DNA of 64,000 nucleotides, taken from contig NZ_FXTI01000008.1 in the NCBI RefSeq assembly GCF_900182565.1, positions 99,569 through 163,568 of the forward strand. The letters are read 5' to 3'. Positions 41,653 through 50,075 of this stretch are shown piece by piece. The notes below the pieces were generated by a model, which was not told the DNA's origin, ran no database searches, and worked only from the letters and a program-made list of their open reading frames with translations. The first letter of the stretch is position 1. Each line of letters opens with the position of its first letter. The stretch is from Melghirimyces algeriensis. GTDB taxonomy: Bacteria; Bacillota; Bacilli; Thermoactinomycetales; DSM-45169. A program made the translations under genes and the position numbers.

Positions 41653-41702
41653 AAATCCGAATGTTATTAAAAAAATATAGCATTTTGTACGGATTTAATC
41701 AA
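41653..41702 (-). promoter_or_regulatory. purR promoter with PurBox-like inverted repeat
   Basis: Minus strand: TTGATT (41697-41702), 17-base spacer, TATATT (41674-41679). The inverted pair AAATCCG (41653-41659) and CGGATTT (41690-41696) flanks the -10 box and resembles PurBox cores, suggesting autoregulation. The -35 overlaps the ispE stop codon. Confidence 0.55.
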
Positions 41703-42570
41703 GAGAAGGCTCTTCCAACCCTCCAAGCATCCGGACGGTATACACCTGACGACAAAAGCCGCGCAGTCCATTCATCACTCTTTTTGCCGTGTTTTCATGT
41801 TCCACCAATCCAAAAACGGTCGGACCACTGCCAGACATCAATACACCCGGAGCACCAAACGCTTTCATTCTCTCTTTCAGGTGTCGAACCTTGGGATATT
41901 GTTTCAGGGTAACACTTTCCAGGACATTGGAAAGTTCCTGGCAGATTCCCGAAAAGTCCCGCTTCTCCAAGGCTTCCTGCATGTTGTTTAACTGCGGACG
42001 GCTTGTCACTTGATCCAATCGAAATGCATTAAATACTTCCGCTGTAGAAATTCCGTGAGGCGGTTTTACCAAAACCACCCAACATGGCGGTGGAGAAGGC
42101 AACGGAGTCAGTTTTTCCCCTCTTCCCCGCGCAATCGCCGTCCCCCCATACACACAGAAAGGAACATCTGAACCCAGTTTCAGTCCCAGCTCTGCCAGTT
42201 CTTCCACTGTCAGGCCCAAATCCCACATCCGGTTCAGACCCTTCAGCGTCGCAGCAGCATCGCTGCTCCCTCCTGCCAATCCTGCCGCTACAGGAATCTC
42301 TTTGTTGATCTTAATATGGACCCCTTTTTTTATATTGAAGCGTTCTTTGATTAAAGCGGCCGCCCGATAAGCAAGGTTTCGGCTGTCAAAGGGAACAAAC
42401 CCCGACGTACTCTCTAAACCGATTCCTTCTCTCTTCTCCGTTAAATCAATCCGATCAGCCAAGTCAATGGTTGTCATCACCATTTCCAATTCATGATATC
42501 CGTCATCCCGTTTATGTAAGACATCCAACGTTAAATTGATCTTCGCCGGAGCTTTTACAGAGATATCCAT
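41695..42570 (-). CDS. ispE: 4-diphosphocytidyl-2-C-methyl-D-erythritol kinase
   Basis: GHMP kinase of the MEP isoprenoid pathway. The 291-residue protein has VKAPAKINLTLDVLHKRDDGYHE, the ATP loop EIPVAAGLAGGSSDAAA, DVPFCVYGGTAIARGRGE and the C-terminal GVLMSGSGPTVFGL. A GGGGGGCGA ribosome site precedes ATG 42570. Between sspF and purR as in Bacillus. Confidence 0.96.
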   Translation of the reverse strand: MDISVKAPAKINLTLDVLHKRDDGYHELEMVMTTIDLADRIDLTEKREGIGLESTSGFVPFDSRNLAYRAAALIKERFNIKKGVHIKINKEIPVAAGLAGGSSDAAATLKGLNRMWDLGLTVEELAELGLKLGSDVPFCVYGGTAIARGRGEKLTPLPSPPPCWVVLVKPPHGISTAEVFNAFRLDQVTSRPQLNNMQEALEKRDFSGICQELSNVLESVTLKQYPKVRHLKERMKAFGAPGVLMSGSGPTVFGLVEHENTAKRVMNGLRGFCRQVYTVRMLGGLEEPSLD

Positions 42571-42675
42571 CTATTTCGCCCCCCTTTCTGTCTCCGATTC
42601 AGACTGTATCAAGTCTCAGAAAGAAGCGAAAAGCTGGCTTTTTTATTGTAACACTTGCCACTGTGCCGTGAAAGC

Positions 42676-42706
42676 AAATAAAACGGACGGGGAAATCTCC
42701 CCGCCC
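42676..42706 (-). terminator. rho-independent terminator after sspF
   Basis: 8-bp stem with one G-U pair (42685-42692 region with 42699-42706) followed by GTTTTATTTG on the minus strand. Confidence 0.75.
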
Positions 42707-42776
42707 ATTGTCCCCTGCAGTTGGCTGATATTATCCCATTTCTTCCAATGGAATCACTTCGAAACGTTTCAAAGGG

Positions 42777-42956
42777 TTATCGGTCTGCCATACGCTCTTC
42801 GGCGAGCTGAATCGCCCGCTTCACCATATTCCCTGCATCACGGGCCTTGATTCCGCCCCAACCTTCGCGTTGAACCACGTCATAAAAACCCAGTTCCTTG
42901 GCCAACTCGACCTTTAAATCCTCCGACATGACACCCCGTCGTGCCAATTGATCCAT
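42777..42956 (-). CDS. sspF: small acid-soluble spore protein, SspF family
   Basis: A 59-residue spore DNA-binding protein of the alpha/beta SASP family. Its central RRGVMSEDLKVELAKELGF, then EGWGGIKARDAGNMVKRAI, matches SspF; the GW-G-I-RDAGN part is the DNA-contact segment. The ATG at 42956 has GGTGAG eight bases before. A perfect sigma-G -10 element lies upstream, so it is made in the forespore. In B. subtilis it follows veg directly; here nrdB and nrdA lie between. Confidence 0.93.
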   Translation of the reverse strand: MDQLARRGVMSEDLKVELAKELGFYDVVQREGWGGIKARDAGNMVKRAIQLAEERMADR

Positions 42957-42988
42957 CCCCTTTACTCACCAACCACAGGGGTCTTTCT

Positions 42989-42995
42989 TAGTATG
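42989..42995 (-). promoter_or_regulatory. sigma-G -10 element of sspF
   Basis: Minus strand CATACTA, a perfect match to the sigma-G -10 consensus, about 33 bases before the sspF start. The -35 region (CTGTA at the right distance) is a weak match. Confidence 0.65.
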
Positions 42996-43040
42996 AGCCA
43001 AACTGTGGGTTACAGACCAAGCAATGACTTCCTGCTCTCC

Positions 43041-44078
43041 TCAGAGTTCATCAAAGCCGTTTTCATCGGAGACTTTCGTGTACTGACGGGACTTTCCTTC
43101 AAAAAAGTCCTGTTTTCCCCGGTTGACATCCTGATAGGCAATAATCCAGCGCATTGGATTTTTCTTGTACCCTTCAAAAGGCGGTTCTGCTCCAAGTTCA
43201 CGGGCCCGTTTATTGGCCATAAACCGGATGTAATCCCGAAGCTGCTCCGGCTCAATCCCATCAAAATGATTACCGAGAATATAGTGTCCCCACCGGGTCT
43301 CTAACTCTGCTGCTTTGTGAAAAGCATCTGTAACAAACTGCCGGTTTTTTTCCGTATTTAACTCCGGATACTCCATCAGCAACTCCCGGTAGATTTGGAC
43401 AAAAAGTCGAACATGGAGTTGTTCATCCCGGTTGATGTAGTTAATCATCGTTGAAGTGGCCACCATTTTCTGATTCCGGGCAAGGTTATAGAAAAACGCA
43501 AATCCAGAATAGAAGTTGAGACCTTCCAAAATAACATCATAAACTATGGAATGAAGGAATGTTTCAGGGGTGGGATTATCCACAAAGGCTTCGTACCCCT
43601 TCACAATAAACTCATTTCGTTCCCGAAGAACGGAATCGTGTTTCCAGTACTCAAAGATCTCATCCTGTTCCCCCTTGGGAACAAGGGAAGACAGAACATA
43701 AGAGTAGGACTGGTTGTGTACCACTTCCTGAAAAGCCAGCACAGCCATCAGCGCGGACAGGCTGGAATCTGTAAGATAGTCGGACACTTTGGACGAATAA
43801 TCCGTTTGAATGGAATCCAGAAACGCCAACAGGCCGATAATTCGCTTAAAAGCAAATTGTTCTTCTTCGGAAAGCTTCGGCCATTGCTTGATATCATCCG
43901 CCATATTGATCTCAAAAGGCGTCCAAAAGTTTGCCAGCATATTTTTATACAGGGGATAGGCCCATGGGAAACGGCAGTCATCCCAATTCAGCACATTGGA
44001 GGAACGGCCGTTGATAATCCCTGTGCTGGCATTTGGTGCAGTAATATCATACAGTTTCCGTTTATTCATCGTATTCAT
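43041..44078 (-). CDS. nrdB: ribonucleotide reductase class I, beta (radical) subunit
   Basis: Carries the di-metal site and tyrosyl radical that start ribonucleotide reduction. The 345-residue protein keeps all ligands in order: Asp in LLAFLDSIQ, Glu and His in FQEVVHNQSYSYV with the radical Tyr four residues after His, Glu in VILEGLNFYSGF, and Glu and His in NYINRDEQLHVRLF. GGGGA precedes ATG 44078. It lies 380 bases after nrdA in the same direction, with an unexplained structured region between. No nrdI is adjacent. Confidence 0.95.
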   Translation of the reverse strand: MNTMNKRKLYDITAPNASTGIINGRSSNVLNWDDCRFPWAYPLYKNMLANFWTPFEINMADDIKQWPKLSEEEQFAFKRIIGLLAFLDSIQTDYSSKVSDYLTDSSLSALMAVLAFQEVVHNQSYSYVLSSLVPKGEQDEIFEYWKHDSVLRERNEFIVKGYEAFVDNPTPETFLHSIVYDVILEGLNFYSGFAFFYNLARNQKMVATSTMINYINRDEQLHVRLFVQIYRELLMEYPELNTEKNRQFVTDAFHKAAELETRWGHYILGNHFDGIEPEQLRDYIRFMANKRARELGAEPPFEGYKKNPMRWIIAYQDVNRGKQDFFEGKSRQYTKVSDENGFDEL

Positions 44079-44168
44079 CGGTTCCCCGTTACGAAAAACT
44101 TACAAAACCCTACAAAGAGAGTTCATGTTTTCTTCCTGTTTCATCGTGTCCCGCTTCGGCACTTAACT

Positions 44169-44400
44169 CCCTACAACGGTTTGTTTAACACTCCACAGGC
44201 GTAAATTCCCGTGTAACCCACGGTACATATTAGCGTTGTCTTGTTGATGACGTTACGCTCATGAACGCTTTGCTTGGTTCTCGCACTGGAAACCCCTCAC
44301 GGTTCTACCCGATGATTACGCCACTTTCGCAACGTATGGGCATGACATCCAGGCATAAAAACTATTCGCTTTCCGTAACGGTTTTCCCCTCCTTTCTATC
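44169..44400 (-). other. structured element between nrdA and nrdB, possible mobile-element RNA
   Basis: The nrdA-nrdB gap carries no gene but shows ordered pairings on the minus strand. AGCGTT/AACGCT encloses 26 bases, a CCGTG/CACGG hairpin lies near 44206-44222, and a long-range 7-bp GGCGTAA/TTACGCC pair links 44317-44323 to 44200-44206 or nearby. The 3' end reads TGTGGAGTGTTAAA. Only a 19-codon reading frame is present. The hairpin followed by a GGAG-TTAA tail resembles the element at 29867-30085. No group I or group II intron core was found. Confidence 0.4.
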
Positions 44401-44461
44401 TTAGACTATCAATAGCAAAGAGACTTTTTTACATACTTTTGTCAACTGTTACTAGCCCTCC

Positions 44462-46786
44462 TTAACTGGAGCAACTGTCACAATCCACATACTCCGAAGA
44501 AGTGGAGCGCATATAATATGTGGTTTTCAACCTGAGTTTCCAGGCAGAAAGATGCAGATCCAAAAGGTCTCTGGCCTTGATATCATGTCGTACGTAGAGG
44601 TTTAAGGACTGGGATTGATCCAGATGCGTTTGACGGGCCGCCGCCTGCTTCAGAGTCCATTGTTGGTCAATGTCATAGGCCGATTTATAATACCACACGG
44701 TCTCAGGCGACAGATCCGGAGCGGTAACGGGAATTTTATAGTTTTTCTTCTCTTCACTGAATTCCTTGGCAAAAACCGGATCAACTGAAGCGGTACTTCC
44801 AGCAATCACGGATGTGCTTCCATTGGGAGCCACCGCCATCAGCCACCCGTTTCTCATCCCATACTTCTGAACTTCCTGGGCGAGTTCCTTCCATTCCTGG
44901 CTTTGGTATCCCCGACGTTCAAAATAGGTTCCACTTTGCCATTCACTTTCTTGGAACAGGGGATAGGCTCCTTTTTCCCGCGCCAACTCCATCGATGCCT
45001 GAATCGTGAGAAATGCGATCTCGCTGTATAATTCATCCGCATAGCGAACTGCTTCTTCCGACTCCCATTGAATCTTTTGTTTGGCAAGAAGATGATGCCA
45101 TCCAAACGTCCCCAACCCAATTCCGCGATATTTTTGGTTGGTCATCTGGGCTTGTGGCACTTCTATCGTATTCAGATCAATCACATTATCCAACATCCGC
45201 ACCTGAACGGGAATCAGCCGATGTAACACACCCTCCGGAACCGCCTTGCCAAGATTGATGGAAGAAAGGTTACATACCACAAAATCACCAGGCTGTTTGG
45301 TAATCACAATTTTTCCATCTTCTGTCCGTTCCTCTATCACGGTAGTGGGACTCATATTCTGCATAATCTCCGTGCACAGATTGGAGGAGTAAATCATCCC
45401 GGCGTGTTTATTCGGATTCATCCGATTAACCTCATCACGGTAAAACATATAGGGAGTCCCTGTTTCCAGCTGGGAAATCATAATCCGCTTCATGATTTCA
45501 ATCGCTGGCATACATACTTTGTCAATTTCCGGATGCTGAACACATGCCTCATATTTCTCACGGAAAGAACCGTTTCCTTTTTCTTCATCGTAAAAGTCCT
45601 CCAAGGACCATCCCATCACTCGGCGCACCTCGTGAGGATCGAACAAATACCAGTCTTCCCGTTTTTCCACCGCTTCCATAAAGCGATCGGGGATACAGAC
45701 CCCTGTAAAAATATCGTGCGTTCGGAGCCGTTCATCTCCGTTGTTCAGTTTTGCATCGAGGAAGGACAGAATATCTTTGTGCCAGATATCCAGATAAACC
45801 GCGATCGAACCTTTACGTTGACCCAACTGGTCCACACTGACAGCCGTATTGTTCAACTGTTTCATCCAAGGGAGGACACCGGAACTGATGCCTTTGTATC
45901 CTTTGATATCACTGCCTCGTGCCCGGATTTTTCCCAGATAGACTCCCAGACCTCCTCCGCCTTTGGACAGGGTCGCCACATCGGTGTTACTGTCGTAAAT
46001 TCCCCGCAGGCTGTCATCCACCGTGTCAATAAAGCAAGAGGAGAGTTGTCCAATCGCTTTTCCGGCATTGGACAAGGTAGGAGTCGCCACCGTCATATAC
46101 AGGTTGGAAAGGGCCCAATAAGCTTCTTTTACCCATAGCATCCGATGTTCCCTTTTTTCTTCAGACATCAGCGTCATGGCAATGACTAAAAAGCGCTCCT
46201 GGGGAAGCTCAAACAGCTCTCCGTTGTGATTGCGGGCCAGATACCGATCTGCCAACGTCCGCAATCCGGCATATGTAAACAGATGATCACGCTCAGGATC
46301 AATCAGATTGCCTAATGATTCAATCTCCTCTTTGCTATAGGCATCCAGCAACAGAGAAGAGTAAACTCCCTGTTCCGTCAATGTTTGAATCAGCTCGTAA
46401 AAGGAGCCGTATCTCTGCTCCAGGGGATAAGAACGATGATGGGCCGCTTCTCTGTACAGGAGGCAAAGATAGATCCGGGATGCGACAAAAGTCCAGTCGG
46501 GCTCTTCTCCAGAAATATTCTCAAGAGCGTCCAGGATCATCCGATTGGCGATTCGCTCCACGCTTTCCCCTTCTCGAAGCGAACGAAGTTGCTTTTGAAT
46601 GTACTCTTTTGAATGAATTCGAGGGAATTCTCCCGTCACCTGATATAAGAACTGCTCCAGAGAATCCTTATCACTGGAAATATCCATTTGCCGTTCAAAC
46701 AAATCCATCGTCATTCTTTTTCGCCGCCTTTTCTTCAAGAATTTCCCTTCCTGATCTTCATTTAAATCAGAAAGGAACAGATCCAT
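44462..46786 (-). CDS. nrdA: ribonucleotide reductase class I, alpha (catalytic) subunit
   Basis: Reduces ribonucleotides to deoxyribonucleotides. The 774-residue protein shows the glycyl/cysteine barrel landmarks: LSNAGKAIGQLSSCFIDTVDD with the first redox Cys, GGGGLGVYLGKIRARGSDI, SNLCTEI, VCNLSSINLGKAV with the second Cys, APNGSTSVIAGSTASVDPV, and a C-terminal shuttle pair CDSC. ATG 46786 follows GGAGG; another ATG four bases earlier is out of frame. It is preceded by a cobalamin riboswitch and an NrdR box, so B12 supply and nucleotide state probably control it. Confidence 0.95.
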   Translation of the reverse strand: MDLFLSDLNEDQEGKFLKKRRRKRMTMDLFERQMDISSDKDSLEQFLYQVTGEFPRIHSKEYIQKQLRSLREGESVERIANRMILDALENISGEEPDWTFVASRIYLCLLYREAAHHRSYPLEQRYGSFYELIQTLTEQGVYSSLLLDAYSKEEIESLGNLIDPERDHLFTYAGLRTLADRYLARNHNGELFELPQERFLVIAMTLMSEEKREHRMLWVKEAYWALSNLYMTVATPTLSNAGKAIGQLSSCFIDTVDDSLRGIYDSNTDVATLSKGGGGLGVYLGKIRARGSDIKGYKGISSGVLPWMKQLNNTAVSVDQLGQRKGSIAVYLDIWHKDILSFLDAKLNNGDERLRTHDIFTGVCIPDRFMEAVEKREDWYLFDPHEVRRVMGWSLEDFYDEEKGNGSFREKYEACVQHPEIDKVCMPAIEIMKRIMISQLETGTPYMFYRDEVNRMNPNKHAGMIYSSNLCTEIMQNMSPTTVIEERTEDGKIVITKQPGDFVVCNLSSINLGKAVPEGVLHRLIPVQVRMLDNVIDLNTIEVPQAQMTNQKYRGIGLGTFGWHHLLAKQKIQWESEEAVRYADELYSEIAFLTIQASMELAREKGAYPLFQESEWQSGTYFERRGYQSQEWKELAQEVQKYGMRNGWLMAVAPNGSTSVIAGSTASVDPVFAKEFSEEKKNYKIPVTAPDLSPETVWYYKSAYDIDQQWTLKQAAARQTHLDQSQSLNLYVRHDIKARDLLDLHLSAWKLRLKTTYYMRSTSSEYVDCDSCSS

Positions 46787-46904
46787 CCATAAAAAAACCT
46801 CCGTTTCCCAGGGTGGAGAAAAGCTTCAATAGGATCAGAACATCCATCAGCAAACGAATTCATGTGGCGCTCTCATCCCGTCCCCCAGGGACCGGAAACA
46901 TTAT

Positions 46905-47263
46905 GGATTTGACAGGCAGGTTTGCTGGCTCATGCTTCCTTGACTGGTTTTTCCTCTTTCTAAGCCCAGCCATTTATCACAATACTTCTAGGATGCGTCT
47001 GGTCATTTTGTCGGTCCCGCAAAAATGGTTTGCTTCCCTTTTTTCCGACCCAACCAGTATAAGCGAAACTGTGCGAAACGGTCCAACCTTACGTAGACTG
47101 CGTCAGATGGTCTGGTTGGTGCTTTAAAAGAGAATCGCTCGGTTACTCTCAAGTGATCAGACATTCTCCAAAAGAGCCCGCTATGCGCAATGGCCATTCG
47201 GTGAGGGAATCGCTCCCGTTTTTCACCGGATTAACTTTTTCATTGTAAAGGCACCTGAAATCC
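46905..47263 (-). promoter_or_regulatory. cobalamin (adenosylcobalamin) riboswitch upstream of nrdA
   Basis: On the minus strand: closing stem GGATTT (47258-47263) with AAATCC (46905-46910); then AGGTGCC (47250-47256). A block similar to the conserved 5' domain follows (AATCCGGTGAAAA, then CGGGAGCGATTCCC). The B12 box GAGCCAGCAAACCTGCC is at 46915-46931. Spacing between the domains is longer than usual, so extra hairpins are inserted. About 120 bases remain to nrdA, where CTCC can pair with the GGAG ribosome site. AdoCbl riboswitches on class I nrd genes are known from Streptomyces. Confidence 0.7.
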
Positions 47264-47268
47264 TTAAA

Positions 47269-47284
47269 ATACAATATATTGTGT
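47269..47284 (-). promoter_or_regulatory. NrdR box upstream of nrdA
   Basis: Minus strand reads ACACAATATATTGTAT, 14-15 of 16 bases of the NrdR palindrome, with a perfect 12-base core at 47271-47282. NrdR is the zinc/ATP-cone repressor of ribonucleotide reductase genes. A second box at the usual 31-base distance was not found. Confidence 0.7.
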
Positions 47285-47319
47285 TTGGATAAGCAGTTCA
47301 CTTCAAGATGTATGTTACT

Positions 47320-47348
47320 ATCATACAAGGCAACCGGTTTTTTTGCAA
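47320..47348 (-). promoter_or_regulatory. putative sigma-A promoter of nrdA
   Basis: Minus strand: TTGCAA (47343-47348), 17-base spacer, TATGAT (47320-47325). Transcription would start just before the NrdR box and include the riboswitch. Confidence 0.55.
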
Positions 47349-47350
47349 AT

Positions 47351-47378
47351 AAAAAATCCGATCCACAAGGGGTCGGAT
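47351..47378 (-). terminator. rho-independent terminator after veg
   Basis: Stem ATCCGA (47373-47378) with TCGGAT (47356-47361), extended by imperfect pairs, followed by a T run on the minus strand; 29 bases past the veg stop. Confidence 0.8.
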
Positions 47379-47406
47379 CCAAGGCAATCGGGATCACTCC
47401 CGTTAT

Positions 47407-47688
47407 TTATTGAACATCTCTTACATATTTGACGGGAACTTGTCCCTCATCTTGGTACACAGTTAATTCAACGGTCTCCGTCAGTATATCAGCATAGCTG
47501 TAAGAGACCCGTTCAAAGGAGTGCTGGTCTTCATCCAGTTTGACGATGAATACGGAGGGGTAGGTTTCCTCCAGAACTCCGTTTCGCTCAATGGTTTTGC
47601 GACGTCCGCTGTTGGCTTTTAACCGGATTTTCTTTCCGATGTAGCCATCCAAGGTACGTTTTATTTCAGACAACGCATTTCTACCCAT
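47407..47688 (-). CDS. veg: Veg protein
   Basis: Small, highly expressed protein linked to biofilm formation and spore germination. The 93-residue protein keeps LSEIKRTLDGYIGKKI, LKANSGRRKTIERNGVLEETYPSVF and SFERVSYSYADILTETVELT. ATG 47688 is the family start. A very strong consensus promoter drives it, as the classic veg promoter does in B. subtilis. Confidence 0.95.
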   Translation of the reverse strand: MGRNALSEIKRTLDGYIGKKIRLKANSGRRKTIERNGVLEETYPSVFIVKLDEDQHSFERVSYSYADILTETVELTVYQDEGQVPVKYVRDVQ

Positions 47689-47715
47689 TTCACTCGACCA
47701 CCTCACTCGTTGACT

Positions 47716-47744
47716 ATTGTAACACAGTGAGGTTATTTTGTCAA
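47716..47744 (-). promoter_or_regulatory. strong sigma-A promoter of veg
   Basis: Minus strand: perfect TTGACA (47739-47744), 17-base spacer, TACAAT (47716-47721). Matches the known veg promoter layout. Confidence 0.92.
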
Positions 47745-47845
47745 AAGTGCATTATAGCAAGGGTACAAGCTTTGTGTCAACGGTTTTTAACGAAATGACA
47801 ATATCGATAAAAAATCGACAGGATTCTCCAAATGTAATATTCCAC

Positions 47846-48325
47846 TTATTTCGTAAACCGATCCGCTACAGCACTCGCTGCATATGCATCCGGTTTAATT
47901 TTGGCCGTGTATCCGACCGCAGTCACCCAACCCACCACTTCCTGAATCAGCTTTCGGGTTTCTCCCTGACGTCCCACATCCAAATGTATTTCTACTGGCA
48001 GCTCCAAAGAAGCCCCAAGGAAGCCTTTCTCCTTCAGTCGCTCCATCAGGTTCAAGCTGTATTCTGTCTCCTTATAGATCCGATACCGAAGGTCCATAAG
48101 CGGGCGACTTCGCTTTTTGGAATAATAAAATAGAGCACCTTTGCCTACCCGATGCAGAATGATTGCCGTGACAAACAGTGTTCCCTTATGACTGGTTTGG
48201 GAATCCGTCCCAATCACCATTTTGTATACTGCGTTACGGTCGTTTTCAATATACGCATAAATCTCGGATATCATCCGGTCAAGACTTATGCGCCCTTTTC
48301 GTGGATGGTAGAATTGCAACCTCAT
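47846..48325 (-). CDS. ribonuclease H-like YkuK-family protein
   Basis: A 159-residue protein of the YkuK (DUF458) family, with an RNase H-like fold and unproven activity. The first acidic strand VYKMVIGTDSQTSHKGTLFV carries the metal-site Asp, and VEIHLDVGRQGETRKLI and KIKPDAYAASAVADRFTK carry the later Asp residues. CGGAGGGGA precedes ATG 48325. It takes the place that yabG has between veg and ksgA in B. subtilis. No gene was seen in the 157 bases to veg. Confidence 0.85.
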   Translation of the reverse strand: MRLQFYHPRKGRISLDRMISEIYAYIENDRNAVYKMVIGTDSQTSHKGTLFVTAIILHRVGKGALFYYSKKRSRPLMDLRYRIYKETEYSLNLMERLKEKGFLGASLELPVEIHLDVGRQGETRKLIQEVVGWVTAVGYTAKIKPDAYAASAVADRFTK

Positions 48326-48370
48326 TCCCCTCCGAGGTTTCCGGACATCCTTCCCGGGTTGTTTTCTATA

Positions 48371-49252
48371 CTATATGAGATCCCGCATCACTTCATCCAA
48401 ATGGTTGGTCAACTGAGCAAACTCCTCTATGGACAAGGTTTCTCCCCGACGCTTGGGATCGATTCCAGCTTCTCCAATCCAGCGAACAAGGTCTTCTTTT
48501 CTCTTTCCTGCGAAGAGCCCGGCTGCCAAAGCATTTGCTAATGTTTTCCTCCTTTGGCCAAAGGCAGCACGAACCACCCTAAAAAACAATCGTTCATTTT
48601 GAACGGATACAGCCGGTTGCTGACGAACGTTTAAACGAATCACCGCAGAATCCACCTGGGGACGGGGAACAAAGACGTTGGCCGGTACACGTGATACCCA
48701 CTCTGCTTCCGTATAATACTGAGTCGTGACGGTGAGAGAACCATATGCTTTTCCCACCGGTTTCGCGGTTAATCGTTCGGCCACTTCTTTCTGGATCATC
48801 ACCACGATCCGACTGAGGGGGAGTTTGTCTTCCAACAGCCGCATTAAAATTGGAGAAGTGACATAATACGGGAGATTGGCAACAACATTCACAGAAGAAC
48901 AATCATGAAACTTCTCATGAATCAGTTGGACCAGATCTAGTTCCAAGGCATCCCCATGTATAATATCCACATGAGCGTCATCCGCAAAGAGTTCTTTAAG
49001 GACGGGGATCAGTCGGCTGTCCATCTCGATGGCAACCACTTTTTTCGCTTCCTTTGCCAACCTTTCCGTCAGAGCACCGATGCCTGGTCCAATTTCAATC
49101 ACTCCGACCTCTGGACCCAATTCGGCAGCATGGAGCATCCTGTCCAGTACATGTTGATCTGTCAAAAAATGCTGACCCAGACTTTTTTTCAGCCGGATTC
49201 CGTTCTCCGCCAGTAACTGCCGGGTTCTTCCTGTAATCCACCCTTCAGTCAT
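48371..49252 (-). CDS. rsmA: 16S rRNA dimethyladenosine transferase
   Basis: Dimethylates two adjacent adenines in the 3' hairpin of 16S rRNA (KsgA). The 293-residue protein has KSLGQHFLTDQHVL, the SAM loop VIEIGPGIGALTERLA, HGDALELD, the catalytic NLPYYVTSP motif and FVPRPQVDSAV. ATG 49252 follows AAAGG and overlaps the rnmV end by eight bases; the earlier in-frame ATG sits too near the ribosome site. Confidence 0.96.
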   Translation of the reverse strand: MTEGWITGRTRQLLAENGIRLKKSLGQHFLTDQHVLDRMLHAAELGPEVGVIEIGPGIGALTERLAKEAKKVVAIEMDSRLIPVLKELFADDAHVDIIHGDALELDLVQLIHEKFHDCSSVNVVANLPYYVTSPILMRLLEDKLPLSRIVVMIQKEVAERLTAKPVGKAYGSLTVTTQYYTEAEWVSRVPANVFVPRPQVDSAVIRLNVRQQPAVSVQNERLFFRVVRAAFGQRRKTLANALAAGLFAGKRKEDLVRWIGEAGIDPKRRGETLSIEEFAQLTNHLDEVMRDLI

Positions 49253-49820
49253 CGGTGTCATCCTTTCTCATTCTTAACAACACTTCTTCAAATTCTTCCT
49301 CTGTGATGCGAAGAAGGTGAAGTCTTCGGAAAAATTGCTTGGCATTGGCATATCCAATTCCCAATATGTTTGCCGCTTCTTCCCTTCTGAACCGTGAACC
49401 TGGTCCTCCTGCCATCCCTGCGTCCAGATAACGTTCCCAAGTGACCCCGTCTTCAAAAGAGGCTCCTTCTTCCCACCGTGCATTCTGCAACGCTGAAACA
49501 ATCTCCTTCGGAGAAACATGTTCGACACCTAGTCCTCTTTTCCCCACGGCTTTATCCCTGGGAACAAATGCATGTTTACAACCGGGAACGGCCCGTGAGA
49601 GAATTCGTCGAATCCGCTCACCCGCTCCGTCAGGGTCCGTAAGGATAATCACCCCCCGTGACTGCTGGGCCCGCTTCACCTGAGCGATGACCTCCGGACC
49701 CACAGCTGATCCTCTTGTTTCTATTGTATCAGCTTGAACCGCTCTGCGGAGTGCTTCCGTATCCTTTTGACCCTCTACCACAACCACTTCTTTCACGCTT
49801 TTCTTTTCGATGATGTCCAC
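49245..49820 (-). CDS. rnmV: ribonuclease M5
   Basis: Toprim nuclease that matures 5S rRNA from its precursor with ribosomal protein uL18. About 191 residues: VKEVVVVEGQKDTEALRRAV with the first Glu, DTIETRGSAV, ILTDPDGAGERIRR with the Asp pair, and a C-terminal helical domain. The start is uncertain: GTG 49820 is chosen, GTG 49796 would begin exactly like B. subtilis RnmV; neither has a strong ribosome site. The yabE gene found upstream in B. subtilis is absent; the 255 bases to tatD hold no gene I can support. Confidence 0.9.
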   Translation of the reverse strand: MDIIEKKSVKEVVVVEGQKDTEALRRAVQADTIETRGSAVGPEVIAQVKRAQQSRGVIILTDPDGAGERIRRILSRAVPGCKHAFVPRDKAVGKRGLGVEHVSPKEIVSALQNARWEEGASFEDGVTWERYLDAGMAGGPGSRFRREEAANILGIGYANAKQFFRRLHLLRITEEEFEEVLLRMRKDDTDD

Positions 49821-50075
49821 CCTTTTCCATAACAAAATGGGTGAGGAACAGATCCGGCGGTGCTTGACAAAATACCAATGGAGCATCACACCGACCGCCG
49901 GATTCATGAAACCCTCACCGTCCTGTCCTGCCCAAACTGCCTAGGACCATTGATGCGGCAAATTGGAGAAAAAGGGGGGTCTTCGCCATCCTACCCAGCG
50001 TATTCTCTACCCCATACATGCCTCATCAAATCCTGCACAAGCTACCTTTTTATTTTATCACAAGGGATATCCCCT

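Noticed and set aside
44079..44461. Group I or group II intron between nrdA and nrdB
   Set aside because: Neither the group I core segments nor a group II domain V could be found, and both flanking genes are intact.
47002..47100. A second cobalamin aptamer nested in the nrdA leader
   Set aside because: The AAAAAAGGGAAGC-GGGACCG stretch looked similar at first, but its GGG cannot pair as in that family and it has no B12 box of its own.
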